Positions 7,326-13,733 of a stretch of 37,503 nt of DNA are shown here, one piece after another; the stretch's first letter is position 1, and each line of letters opens with the position of its first letter. A program made the position numbers and the translations under genes. This stretch comes from a virus, in IMG/VR virus record IMGVR_UViG_3300028840_002630, positions 1 through 37,503 of that record. One strand, written 5' to 3'. The notes under the pieces were generated by a model that worked only from the letters and a program-made list of their open reading frames with translations, was not told the origin of the DNA and did not search any database.

Positions 7326-8737
7326 TGCTTCGTCGGCTCCTCCGCCTGGTCGCGGCCGAGTCGCTCCTGGATCCGGTCGACCAGCTTCTCGATCGCCAGC
7401 GGGTCGCCCGTCTCGCGTTTGTCCTTGATGTCTCGCACGACGAACAACGTGAACGCCGCGGCGAGCGCCAGGATCAACGCAGCGCGGATCCAGCCCGCCG
7501 TGCCGTCGTTGCGGATGCGATCGTCGAACCAGTCTTTCATGTAGGCCTTGGTCGTCTCGATCTTGCCGGCGTCTTCGCCGAGTTGTTTTTCAATTCGATC
7601 GAGTCGTTCGGCGCGACGCATCCCGATCGTGCCCTCCTTGGTGATCAGCGCGGAGACCCGCTGTTGCTCGGCGACGACCTGGCCGACCTGCTTGTGCGTC
7701 TCGGCGGTCACGTCGACGGCCCCCTGCACGGCCTCGGCGAGTTTTTCACGTTCAGCCGTCGCCAATTCGTCGGCCTGGCGTAGCTCGGCGATCTTCGCCG
7801 CCTGCTCTTCGACCACGGGCGTCACGTCGGGCACCGGGATCGGTTCGGGTGCCGCGCGATCGGTCCGGATCTCGACCAGCAGCGCCGCGACATTGTCGTT
7901 CAGCGCGTCGAGTTTTCCATTGGTCACCGTCAGATCAACCTTCGGCGCGACTTCCACCTGGGCCGGCGGCAACGTCGGCCAGTTATTGCCGCCCTGCGGT
8001 TGCTGCTGCTGCTGTTGCTGCGGAGGGCAGCCGTTGGGGCCGCATTGGTCGCGGCGGTAGAAGTAGCCGGCGTCGGCGGTCCGGATCGACGCGTTGATCC
8101 CTTGCCTGAGCGCGCGACAATACGTCGCGATCCCGTGCGTCTGGTCGGTCACTTCACGAGTGTTTCGCTGCTTCAGCAGGCCCACGATGTATCGTCCGTC
8201 TCGGCTGAAGATGGCCGAGCCGGATCTGCCGCCCTCGGGTCCCGGTCGAAACAACAGATTGCTGCCCGAGTATCCGATCGCGTGGCCCCTCCATAGCGAC
8301 GGCCAATGCCCTTCCGCGCATCCGACCGACAGCACGGTCTCGCCGGGCCGCACGACGTAGTCGGCCGGGGCGGTGGGGATCGCCGGCGGCACCCAGCCCC
8401 CAAAATGGCTCGCGTGCACGGCGATGATCGCGGCATCGAGCTGCTTGTGCCGGAACTTGACCACGCCCTCCATCTTCTGGCTGGTGTGGCCGTGGCGGTA
8501 GAACTGGCACCAGGCACGGCTACCAGACGCCACATGGTCGTTGGTCAGGATCCACGCGTAGCCGTTGCTGACCTGGATCACGCATCCCGAACCGCAGTTG
8601 GCCTTGCCGCTGCCGTCCGGGCAGGTCACCCGGCAGGTCGCGTCGATACATTCGCTGATTCCCGCGTGGGCCGCCGTGGCTACGACTGCCACGATCAGCA
8701 CTATCGCGATCAACACATTAATCCAGAATCGTCTCAT
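7322..8737 (-). CDS. Secreted, membrane-anchored trypsin-like serine protease
   Basis: The 471-residue product has an N-terminal signal or anchor segment (residues 6-24, FWINVLIAIVLIVAVVATA). A chymotrypsin-fold protease domain follows, with the apparent triad His68 (LTNDHV), Asp101 (KQLDAAII) and Ser172 (GGRSGSAIF). The domain is cysteine-rich and ends near residue 215. A glutamine run around 240 starts a linker, then a long helical region (about 275-410) leads to a second membrane segment, WIRAALILALAAAFTLFVV, and a charged tail. Phage capsid-processing proteases do not look like this; it would act in or on the cell envelope. Possible roles are lysis, superinfection exclusion or host surface modification. 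Confidence 0.8.
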   Translation of the reverse strand: MRRFWINVLIAIVLIVAVVATAAHAGISECIDATCRVTCPDGSGKANCGSGCVIQVSNGYAWILTNDHVASGSRAWCQFYRHGHTSQKMEGVVKFRHKQLDAAIIAVHASHFGGWVPPAIPTAPADYVVRPGETVLSVGCAEGHWPSLWRGHAIGYSGSNLLFRPGPEGGRSGSAIFSRDGRYIVGLLKQRNTREVTDQTHGIATYCRALRQGINASIRTADAGYFYRRDQCGPNGCPPQQQQQQQPQGGNNWPTLPPAQVEVAPKVDLTVTNGKLDALNDNVAALLVEIRTDRAAPEPIPVPDVTPVVEEQAAKIAELRQADELATAEREKLAEAVQGAVDVTAETHKQVGQVVAEQQRVSALITKEGTIGMRRAERLDRIEKQLGEDAGKIETTKAYMKDWFDDRIRNDGTAGWIRAALILALAAAFTLFVVRDIKDKRETGDPLAIEKLVDRIQERLGRDQAEEPTKQ

Positions 8738-8759
8738 TGCCCTGTTCCTCGTGTTGGGC

Positions 8760-8825
8760 GATGAGCTTTGAGCTATGAGCTATGAGCCAGAGGGTCTTGC
8801 TCACTGCTCACTGCTCATGGCTCAC
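8760..8825. repeat. A-family heptamer hairpin with loop GAGGGTCTT
   Basis: The left arm is built of TGAGCTT/TGAGCTA units and the right arm of their reverse complement (GCTCACT, GCTCATG), separated by CCAGAGGGTCTT. The segment can fold on itself. The same arm-loop-arm design with the complementary loop AAGACCCTCTGG is found near 14510, 28995, 29875 and 33740. Confidence 0.85.
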
Positions 8826-8983
8826 CGCGTCCCCAGAATTCGCTCGACCAGTTCCTTGCGGTACCGCCGCGGCCCGAGATCTCGCCGGCGGCGATCCTCA
8901 GCCAGGCAGCACCTTTTGTACTTCAACCCGCTGCCACACGGGCACGTTGCGTTTCGCCGCGTCTCGACCTTCGCCTGCTTCAT
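8822..8983 (-). CDS. SEC-C motif zinc-binding protein (53 aa)
   Basis: A 53-residue frame from ATG 8983 carries RNATCPCGSGLKYKRCC, the SEC-C zinc-binding motif (CxCxSGxKxKxCC) known from SecA C-termini and many small proteins. The rest is an arginine-rich helix ending VERILGTR. Small stand-alone SEC-C proteins are widespread; a ribosome, SecB or nucleic-acid interaction is possible but not shown. The end of the gene abuts an A-family repeat. Confidence 0.8.
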   Translation of the reverse strand: MKQAKVETRRNATCPCGSGLKYKRCCLAEDRRRRDLGPRRYRKELVERILGTR

Positions 8984-8987
8984 CGGC

Positions 8988-9019
8988 TCGCCTCTGCGTC
9001 TCTGCGTCTCGGCGGTTCA
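8988..9019. repeat. D-family 8-base repeat (TCTGCGTC, ending TCGGCGGTT)
   Basis: The segment between 8983 and the end of the next gene contains TCTGCGTC repeated, then TCGGCGGTTCA. The same element occurs at 13776, 17374 and, as an inverted pair, at 18547-18625. Confidence 0.8.
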
Positions 9020-9532
9020 CCCCGTCACGACGGGCTCGCTCCATCCGTCTTGGCTCTCGGCCGCATCTTCGATCGCCGCCAGCTCTTCGTCGCTCGGCTC
9101 GGCATCGCTCTCGGCGAGGCTGACCTCGATCACGCCGTTGGCGACCTTCTGCAATTTGAGCTTGTCGTAGCGGCCCCGCGCGCTGCCCCGCAACTCCAAC
9201 TCGATCGTGATCTCGTCGCCGTTCTCCGCGTCATCGCCAGCGGCCCGCGGGCTCCCGCCGGCGGTCCGCAGCATCCGCCGGATCCGGCAGGCCAGGCACG
9301 GCGGATCGACCAGCGACCCGCAGTCCGGGCACCGCCGTTTTCCCCGGGTCGTCGGAGTCTCATCCGCGGAGGTGTCCTCGCCGCGATAGCGTGCCGAGCA
9401 GTAAGGATGCTTTTCTTGGGCGATCCGGGCCACGGATCCGCGGGAGACGCCCGTGGCCGCCGCGGCTGCCCGCCGGCTGAGCCCGGTGGCCAGCGCGGCC
9501 TCGACCTCGAGTACTTGGCCACGGCTCAGCAC
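9017..9532 (-). CDS. HTH and zinc-ribbon DNA-binding protein
   Basis: The 171-residue product starts at GTG 9532 with GGAGGTG six bases upstream. Residues 5-38 form a resolvase-like helix-turn-helix (GLSRRAAAAATGVSRGSVARIA). A zinc ribbon follows at about 67-83 (CPDCGSLVDPPCLAC), then an acidic beta-rich C-terminal part. It is a likely phage transcription regulator. A terminator hairpin lies just upstream (9565-9594), so its own promoter must be close to the start or transcription must read through. Confidence 0.75.
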   Translation of the reverse strand: MLSRGQVLEVEAALATGLSRRAAAAATGVSRGSVARIAQEKHPYCSARYRGEDTSADETPTTRGKRRCPDCGSLVDPPCLACRIRRMLRTAGGSPRAAGDDAENGDEITIELELRGSARGRYDKLKLQKVANGVIEVSLAESDAEPSDEELAAIEDAAESQDGWSEPVVTG

Positions 9533-9564
9533 GCGCCACCTCCATCGATGAGGATCAGCGCGCG

Positions 9565-9594
9565 AAAAGAGGCCCGGGAAAGGGTCCGGGCCTC
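9565..9594 (-). terminator. Intrinsic terminator
   Basis: On the minus strand GAGGCCCGG and CCGGGCCTC form a 9-bp stem with an 8-base loop, followed directly by TTTTCGCG. It would end the transcript of the small RNA candidate upstream, or form a boundary before the 9532 gene. Confidence 0.7.
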
Positions 9595-9682
9595 ACGGCG
9601 GTGGCAAGAAAGCGAGACGGCAGCGGTCACCAGGTCGATCTCCCGAGGTCGATCTTCCAGTCCGCTGCCGAGAGTTAGCCTA
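9565..9682 (-). ncRNA. Candidate small RNA with promoter and terminator
   Basis: On the minus strand a promoter-like TTGGCA (9699-9704) and extended element TGG-TAGGCT (-10 at 9677-9682) are 16 bases apart. Transcription would start near 9670 and end at the terminator at 9565. The roughly 105-nt product has no reading frame of note and contains GGCAGCGG pairing with CCGCTGCC around a twice-repeated GATCGACCT. The -10 is weak, so this is a structural and positional prediction only. Confidence 0.35.
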
Positions 9683-9732
9683 CCATGGATTGGGGGGCTG
9701 CCAAGGCGGGATTTTGGGCCAGGGAGGGAAGA

Positions 9733-9812
9733 GTGAGGGGTGAAGAGCGAAGGGTGAAGGCTCGACGCCCGAAGTGACCGCTCCAGCCGATTCCCGTCTC
9801 ACGACAATCAAT
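9733..9812 (+). repeat. B repeat plus orphan leader element L, plus orientation
   Basis: B-family GGTGAAG units (9733-9762) are followed by a sequence matching the conserved leader found before many genes (CTCGACGCCCGAAG, then CCGATTCCCGTC, then CACGACAATCAATAG). Here it is on the plus strand and leads to no recognisable gene. This shows that the leader can exist apart from a gene. Confidence 0.6.
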
Positions 9813-9815
9813 AGA

Positions 9816-9863
9816 CCCGGCGGCGGTAAGGGCAGCGGACCTGGTGGGGTCCCCGCCGCCGGG
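9816..9863 (-). other. Strong hairpin downstream of a TATAAT promoter
   Basis: CCCGGCGGCGG and CCGCCGCCGGG (11 bp) enclose a smaller GGACC/GGTCC hairpin. It lies within the first 60 bases of any transcript from the promoter at 9881-9889. No gene follows for 300 bases, so it may be a structured leader or part of a non-coding RNA. Confidence 0.6.
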
Positions 9864-9880
9864 CGACGGAAGTCACCCGC

Positions 9881-9889
9881 ATTATACCA
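9881..9889 (-). promoter_or_regulatory. Extended -10 promoter (TGGTATAAT)
   Basis: On the minus strand TGGTATAAT is a perfect sigma70 extended -10. No convincing -35 is present, which is usual for extended -10 promoters. The same CGCATTATACCAC string recurs at 10927-10939. Transcription would run left through the hairpin at 9816-9863. Confidence 0.55.
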
Positions 9890-10023
9890 CGTCGGGGGGG
9901 ATGCCGGCAGCGCGATAATTGGACCAGAGGGGCGAAACTGACCTGGATCGACTTGGCGGATCTTGGTACAAGGCCCCGCGAATTCGAGAAGCAGATCGTT
10001 TGCAGTTCTTGCAGCGGCCTGCG

Positions 10024-10063
10024 AAAATGAAAACCCCCGGCGGGGCGTACGCCACACCGGGGG
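10024..10063 (-). terminator. Intrinsic terminator after the 10128-10289 gene
   Basis: On the minus strand CCCCCGG and CCGGGGG form a stem around an inner GGCGTACGCC, followed by TTTTCATTTT. It lies about 65 bases beyond the stop of the small basic gene at 10128 and would end that transcript. Confidence 0.75.
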
Positions 10064-10127
10064 AAACTCGGTCGTGAGTTTTTCGTTGATCGTAGCGCCA
10101 TTCAGCGCTTGAAGACGTAGATTGCCG

Positions 10128-10289
10128 CTACGCCTTCACCCAGATCGGCCAGGCCTTGAGACCGTAGTTGCGTGCGTCTAGCACGCGACCGTCCTTCGTG
10201 GTGCGGAACCTACGAAAGATCAGGATCTCGCCCGGCTTACCAGGTCTTCTCGGACGTTTGCCCGAGGACTTGGGGGGTTGCTTCCCCAT
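10128..10289 (-). CDS. Small basic protein (53 aa)
   Basis: A 53-residue frame from ATG 10289 has GGAG eight bases upstream. It starts MGKQPPKSSGKRPRR, very basic, then forms a compact part (ILIFRRFRTTKDGRVLDARNYGLKAWPIWV). A good start, a clean downstream terminator and sensible composition make it a real gene. Its function is not recognised; a nucleic-acid-binding role is possible from charge. It is divergent from the plus-strand zinc-ribbon gene at 10434. Confidence 0.7.
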   Translation of the reverse strand: MGKQPPKSSGKRPRRPGKPGEILIFRRFRTTKDGRVLDARNYGLKAWPIWVKA

Positions 10290-10400
10290 AACGGTACTCC
10301 TATTGAGGTTGATTAGGTCGCCACTTCGAACCCGGATGTCGCATTGCTGCGTAAGCATCACCCGGGCGCGTCGGGTCGGCAACAGTAACCCTCGGCATCC

Positions 10401-10428
10401 TTCCGGAGCGGCCCCCACCGCTCCGGAA
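10401..10428. promoter_or_regulatory. 11-bp hairpin overlapping the ribosome-binding site of the 10434 gene
   Basis: TTCCGGAGCGG and CCGCTCCGGAA form a perfect 11-bp stem with a 6-base loop. The 3' arm overlaps GGAAGG, the likely Shine-Dalgarno of the ATG at 10434. The structure could hide that site or act as a terminator for divergent transcription; there is no T-run on the plus side. Confidence 0.6.
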
Positions 10429-10433
10429 GGTGT

Positions 10434-10715
10434 ATGCCCATAGTTGTGCCAGAAAATACGATGCCTAATCAAGAGGACTTTGTGACGTTGCAGCCGGCGT
10501 ACCTCTGGGACTGCCCAGAGTGCGGCCGGGAGGTATTTGAACGCGGGTGCATCCCAGAAATGTCCGCCGAAGAAATGGCGGAACTCCGCGAGGAATTCGG
10601 GATCGAGGTCGCGGACCAAGGAGACTTCGTCACGATGCCGGACGAAGTGACTTGCCCCCATTGCGGGGCATCTTTCTCGACGGAGCACTACGGCCAGACG
10701 AGGCCCACGAACTAG
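10434..10715 (+). CDS. Zinc-ribbon protein, plus strand
   Basis: The product (93 residues, or 84 from ATG 10461) contains two CPxCG knuckles: WDCPECGREVF and VTCPHCGASF, separated by an acidic helix (SAEEMAELREEFG). This is a zinc-ribbon pattern of small nucleic-acid or protein adaptors. It is one of very few plus-strand genes and is flanked by divergent and convergent signals, suggesting an independently acquired cassette. The exact start is uncertain because the SD of the first ATG sits in a hairpin. Confidence 0.75.
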   Translation: MPIVVPENTMPNQEDFVTLQPAYLWDCPECGREVFERGCIPEMSAEEMAELREEFGIEVADQGDFVTMPDEVTCPHCGASFSTEHYGQTRPTN

Positions 10716-11108
10716 GGAGATCGAGCCCGAGGCCCCAGCTTTTCCCGGGGACAGGGCTTGACTCGCGGATTCCAACCGCTTATCTTTGGAGCCGTGGTTG
10801 CCAACCATGGCAGGCACCTATTGAGGTATAGCCAGGCCGACTCCCCCCAATGACGAGCTGGCCGGCTGACGACAATTCAAAGGAAGGGGCTCGCCGAGCA
10901 TGCGAGCCTCTTCCCGTTTCTTGGCCGCATTATACCACAGCCTGCCCGATCCCAAACCGGGATCTGACCGGAAAATGCTAGCACCGCAGAACGCGGTCAG
11001 ATTAGGGGTTGACGGCTCCCCGCTGGGAGTCCATTGCATCACTTTGATGCACGGCCCGCTTCTCGTCGTCTCCATACTCCCGGTCCGCCAAAGGCGGATC
11101 GCACGCCA
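10716..11108. other. Gene-free stretch with a minus-strand promoter and hairpins
   Basis: No convincing gene is seen. It holds a minus-strand TGGTATAAT at 10929-10937, a long hairpin at 10882-10915 (GGAAG and GGCTCGC arms) just downstream of it, a GCATC/GATGC hairpin near 11036 and TCCGCC/GGCGGA at 11084-11098 just past the end of the next gene. A 27-codon frame starting inside the 10882 hairpin is possible but unsupported. Confidence 0.55.
10929..10937 (-). promoter_or_regulatory. Extended -10 promoter (TGGTATAAT), second copy
   Basis: TGGTATAAT on the minus strand lies in the same string CGCATTATACCAC as the copy at 9881. A transcript would pass through the 10882-10915 hairpin, run antisense to the plus-strand zinc-ribbon gene and reach the 10289 gene. 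Confidence 0.55.
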
Positions 11109-11330
11109 TCAAGATCCCCAGACGCCGGTCTTGAGCTGGTCGATCGAGATCTCGGAGAAGTCGCGATCGCAGCCGGCGGTGGGGCAGCGTGTGACGAACC
11201 GGCCCGGCTCGTCGCCTTCCTCGACCCAGGCGTAGACCTGGATCCGCTCGGGACGATCACCTTTTGCAGGCCTACAGAAAATCGTCAGCGGCCGACCGCA
11301 GCCGCCGCATTGGGTCTCGATGTGACGCAT
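11109..11330 (-). CDS. Zinc-finger protein (73 aa)
   Basis: The frame from ATG 11330 begins MRHIETQCGGCGRPLTIFC and has a second cysteine pair CPTAGC near residue 49, giving a C4-type zinc site around a short beta region (RIQVYAWVEEGD). It resembles small phage zinc-ribbon proteins of unknown role. The upstream gap is filled by B repeats and palindrome copy 2. Longer readings starting at 11444 translate repeat sequence and were rejected. Confidence 0.7.
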   Translation of the reverse strand: MRHIETQCGGCGRPLTIFCRPAKGDRPERIQVYAWVEEGDEPGRFVTRCPTAGCDRDFSEISIDQLKTGVWGS

Positions 11331-11332
11331 GA

Positions 11333-11367
11333 GTGAAGTTTGAAGGGTGAAGGGTGAGGGGTGAAGG
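11333..11367. repeat. B-family heptamer repeat
   Basis: TTTGAAG/GGTGAAG/GGTGAGG units lead directly into the palindrome at 11368, the same composite as at 7155-7210. Confidence 0.85.
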
Positions 11368-11385
11368 CCATTTCGCGCGAAATGG
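11368..11385. promoter_or_regulatory. parS-like palindrome, copy 2
   Basis: A second perfect 18-bp CCATTTCGCGCGAAATGG, 38 bases upstream of the 11330 start and followed by GATCGGGCGATGAGC, similar to the right flank of copy 1. It sits between B repeats and A repeats. Confidence 0.7.
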
Positions 11386-11391
11386 ATCGGG

Positions 11392-11462
11392 CGATGAGCA
11401 GTGAGCTTTGAGCGATGAGCCGGAGCGCTTTCCTCGCAGCTCACCGCTCATTGCTCATAGCT
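11392..11462. repeat. A-family heptamer hairpin
   Basis: TGAGC units on the left and GCTCA units on the right, around CCGGAGCGCTTTCC. The right arm provides the TGA stop of the gene ending at 11455. Confidence 0.8.
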
Positions 11463-11703
11463 CCTTGAACTCCTCCTCCAGGGCGGCCTTCTTCGTGACC
11501 AGGGCATCGCGGAACCGCCGGCGAAATGTCACCAGGTCGACGTGCGTGTCGTCGACGAAGCCGCCCTCGACCTTGTACTGCAGCCGGATCTCCAGCCCGG
11601 CGTCGAGCAGGCCGATCAGACGCTCGATCTCTTTGTGCTCCTCGACGATCTCCCGCCCACGATCGATCCGCGGGCCTTCCGTTTCCAGTGTCGCTTGGTC
11701 CAT
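11455..11703 (-). CDS. Hypothetical charged helical protein (82 aa)
   Basis: The product from MDQATLETEG is acidic and helical (IVEEHKEIERLIGLLDAG, ALVTKKAALEEEFKEL) with a central beta segment (IRLQYKVEGGFVDDTHVD). The ATG at 11703 is one base past the previous stop, which supports it over the longer frame from 11742. No family is recognised. Its last codon and stop come from an A-family repeat. Confidence 0.6.
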   Translation of the reverse strand: MDQATLETEGPRIDRGREIVEEHKEIERLIGLLDAGLEIRLQYKVEGGFVDDTHVDLVTFRRRFRDALVTKKAALEEEFKEL

Positions 11704-11704
11704 G

Positions 11705-11842
11705 TCAATCGTCCTCCGTTTCCTCGGTTGACTCCTGTTCAAGATCTCTCAGTTCGTCCCGCAGTGCCCACCTGGCGATTCTCAACGCCAGGTAGACGAG
11801 CCCCAGGTACCCAATGAAGATCAACGCCGCGGCCGTTTGCAT
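11705..11842 (-). CDS. Small membrane protein (45 aa)
   Basis: ATG 11842 has AAGGAGA about six bases upstream. The 45-residue product has one membrane helix (AAALIFIGYLGLVYLALRIA) and an acidic cytoplasmic tail ending STEETEDD. It is adjacent to a helical hypothetical protein and a sigma-like regulator. The function is unknown. Confidence 0.65.
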   Translation of the reverse strand: MQTAAALIFIGYLGLVYLALRIARWALRDELRDLEQESTEETEDD

Positions 11843-11856
11843 CGCGATCTCCTTTT

Positions 11857-11916
11857 CAGCTTTGAGCAGTGAGCCGGATGCTTGCTCATAGCTCAATGCT
11901 CACTACTCATTGCTCT
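11857..11916. repeat. A-family heptamer hairpin
   Basis: TGAGCAG/TGAGCCG units face GCTCATA/GCTCAAT/GCTCACT/ACTCATT units in the 60-base gap between two genes. Confidence 0.8.
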
Positions 11917-11917
11917 T

Positions 11918-12472
11918 TCACCTCAACGCATCCGCAAGCAGCAATCGAATCCCTCGCATCTGCAGCCGGAATGCCTTGACGGTCAGGCCCAGTTCCCGGC
12001 GGATCTCCTCCTGCTTGCTCCCCTCGAGCAACTCCACGATGATCCGCTGCCGGATCGTCGACTGCGATCGAAACCACTCGGCCAGGTCGAGCCGCAGGTC
12101 CACCGCCGGCCAGGGGTCGTGTCCGTGGCGGCCGTAGGCACGCTCGCAGCCGACCCGCGTGAAGACCCGCCGAGCCTTGCCGGCCCGCTTCTGCCGGCCA
12201 CGCATGATGCAACACGAGCCGCCACGCGGCCCGTAGGTCACGAACCGGTGGCCGTGAAGCACCCGCATCAACGCCTCCCAGTAGGCCAACCGCGGCGAAT
12301 GCCCGAGCCTGACCATAAAGTCGAAGAAGAAACAGACCGTCTCCTGGGCCTCTTCCTCCGGATCGCGCCGCCCGCGAAACCGAGCGAGCGCCTGCCGACG
12401 CGTCCGCTCGCATTGTGCGACGAGCGATGAGCCTTGAGCTTTGGACTTTCCGTATTTGTCTTTCGTCCTCAT
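11918..12472 (-). CDS. Sigma-70 region 4/ArpU-like regulator
   Basis: The 184-residue product ends in a region-4-like helix-turn-helix: IRQRIIVELLEGSKQEEI followed by ELGLTVKAFRLQM (about 140-180). The middle has a conserved-looking aromatic segment (CFFFDFMVRL, YWEALMRVL, VFTRVGCERAYG). This design fits phage late-gene activators of the ArpU/RinA type or a divergent sigma-like factor that would switch on the late genes. The N-terminal residues KAQGSSLVAQ are encoded by A-family repeat sequence, and the ATG lies in the loop between repeat arms. No normal Shine-Dalgarno is visible. Confidence 0.65.
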   Translation of the reverse strand: MRTKDKYGKSKAQGSSLVAQCERTRRQALARFRGRRDPEEEAQETVCFFFDFMVRLGHSPRLAYWEALMRVLHGHRFVTYGPRGGSCCIMRGRQKRAGKARRVFTRVGCERAYGRHGHDPWPAVDLRLDLAEWFRSQSTIRQRIIVELLEGSKQEEIRRELGLTVKAFRLQMRGIRLLLADALR

Positions 12473-12510
12473 AGCTCATCGCTCACTGCTCAAAGCTCAC
12501 TGCTCACTGC
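12421..12510. repeat. A-family repeat flanking and entering two genes
   Basis: Arms of TGAGC and GCTCA units enclose the start codon of the 12472 gene and supply the last residues and stop of the 12490-13173 gene (VSSEL-stop). Confidence 0.8.
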
Positions 12511-13173
12511 CATTCGTTCGCACGGCCACCTCTGTCGCAAGCTCTCCTCCTGCTCGGCCGTCCACACGATCGTCGCCAAGTACCGCGACCAATGCGGCCA
12601 CGCCAAATGGTTCGGCGTCGTGACCGCGTCGGCCAGATCCGCGATCGGATCGCTGCCGGCGCGTCGCCAGCCGAACGACACCGCCTGCGAGCAGTGCCGG
12701 GCCGCCTCGATCCGGCTGTCGGCCGCGTCGTCGCGAGGCGGCGGGCAGAGCGCGCCGACGATCGGCAGGTACCCGACCGACGCCGTCCAGAGCGACCCGT
12801 AGCCGTAAGGCGTGCCGGTGATCTGACGCATCACCCGCGAGGCCGCATATCCAGACGGCTCGCCGTCGAACCACTCGTCCGACGCGATCGGCCGATACAC
12901 GTCCCACTGGCCCGACCAGCCCTTCACCTGCCAACTCAGCCGCGTGCACCGCCCGCCGCGAAACTGCAGCATCTCCAGCAGCTCGCAGACGCCCTGGGCC
13001 CAGCCGACCATCCCGGCATGCGCGTACCGCTGCCACGGCTCGGCCTCCTCATGCACCGCCTTGCTCGCGATCCGCCGGTTGATCAACTCCCACCGCCCCG
13101 GCCGGTACAGCACCACGTCGCCGGCCCGTAGCTTCTCGCGATACTCGCGGTAGATAACTGGTTTCATGTCCAT
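12490..13173 (-). CDS. Permuted NlpC/P60-type (YiiX-like) cysteine peptidase or amidase
   Basis: The 227-residue product has GDVVLYRPG near residue 18, a histidine in YAHAGMVG (about 51-56) and a later cysteine in ARHCSQAVSFGW (about 160-170). His before Cys is the order of circularly permuted NlpC/P60 (YiiX/YebB-like, papain-fold) enzymes. It has no signal peptide. It could cleave peptidoglycan peptides as an endolysin or act on lipids or proteins. ATG 13173 has AAGGA seven bases upstream. The last five residues come from an A-family repeat. Confidence 0.7.
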   Translation of the reverse strand: MDMKPVIYREYREKLRAGDVVLYRPGRWELINRRIASKAVHEEAEPWQRYAHAGMVGWAQGVCELLEMLQFRGGRCTRLSWQVKGWSGQWDVYRPIASDEWFDGEPSGYAASRVMRQITGTPYGYGSLWTASVGYLPIVGALCPPPRDDAADSRIEAARHCSQAVSFGWRRAGSDPIADLADAVTTPNHLAWPHWSRYLATIVWTAEQEESLRQRWPCERMAVSSEL

Positions 13174-13276
13174 GCGTTTTCCTTGTCGTGTAAAGTGAAT
13201 CGACTGGCTGGCTCACTTCGAGCGCTGAGCCAGAACACTTCGACAATCAACACTCATCAATCGGCAATCGTCAATC
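13174..13276 (-). repeat. Leader element L, A remnant and C-family repeats
   Basis: In gene direction: C-family units (GATTGAC/GATTGCC), an A-like remnant, then CGCTCGAAG, CGATTCAC and CACGACAAGG leading to ATG 13173. This matches leaders before eight other genes. Confidence 0.7.
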
Positions 13277-13281
13277 ACTCC

Positions 13282-13686
13282 TCATCCCGCCGCCATCGCC
13301 TTGCAGTCGAGCCGCTCCTCGACACCGAAGATCTCATCTGGAACGTCGAACAAGCCGGCTCGTCCTCGCCAGCCGATCGGCTGATCGACCATCCGCGGCG
13401 AGCGGAACACGAGGCACCACGGGCCGTCGGCCAGCACGTCGGCCACGCCGGGCCGCCGGCAGTCGACGAGATCCACGGTGCCGAGCACGGCCCCGCACGA
13501 CAGCCGAGCCGGCAAGACGACGCCGGCCCGGCGGATTCGGCACACGTCCCGCAGCGGCGGCCTCGCCACCGCCGCGACGATCGCCAGCGGCCCGCGCATC
13601 GCGATCTGGCGCTCGACCGACCAGAACCTCGTCCGGCCGGCCACGATCGCCCACGCCCACGGCTGCGGCACCGTAATAGCTTTCAC
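13282..13686 (-). CDS. ASCH-domain protein
   Basis: The product begins VKAITVPQPWAWAIVAG and continues WSVERQIAMRGPLAIVAA, the signature start of ASCH-domain (PUA-like fold) proteins. A later beta strand holds VLGTVDLVDC. The ASCH fold binds RNA or modified nucleosides; phage members are mostly uncharacterised, though some relatives hydrolyse N4-acetylcytidine. I favour GTG 13686 as start because the conserved leader ends just before it and the ASCH consensus begins there; GTG 13707 is the alternative. Confidence 0.75.
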   Translation of the reverse strand: MKAITVPQPWAWAIVAGRTRFWSVERQIAMRGPLAIVAAVARPPLRDVCRIRRAGVVLPARLSCGAVLGTVDLVDCRRPGVADVLADGPWCLVFRSPRMVDQPIGWRGRAGLFDVPDEIFGVEERLDCKAMAAG

Positions 13687-13733
13687 TTGTCGTGATACCT
13701 CAATCACCTGGTTCGCTTGCTTCGGGCGTCCGG

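Noticed and set aside
10818-11075. Minus-strand frame of 85 codons after the TATAAT at 10929
   Set aside because: It covers the promoter itself and has no family features; only a 27-codon remainder lies downstream of the promoter, with no firm support.
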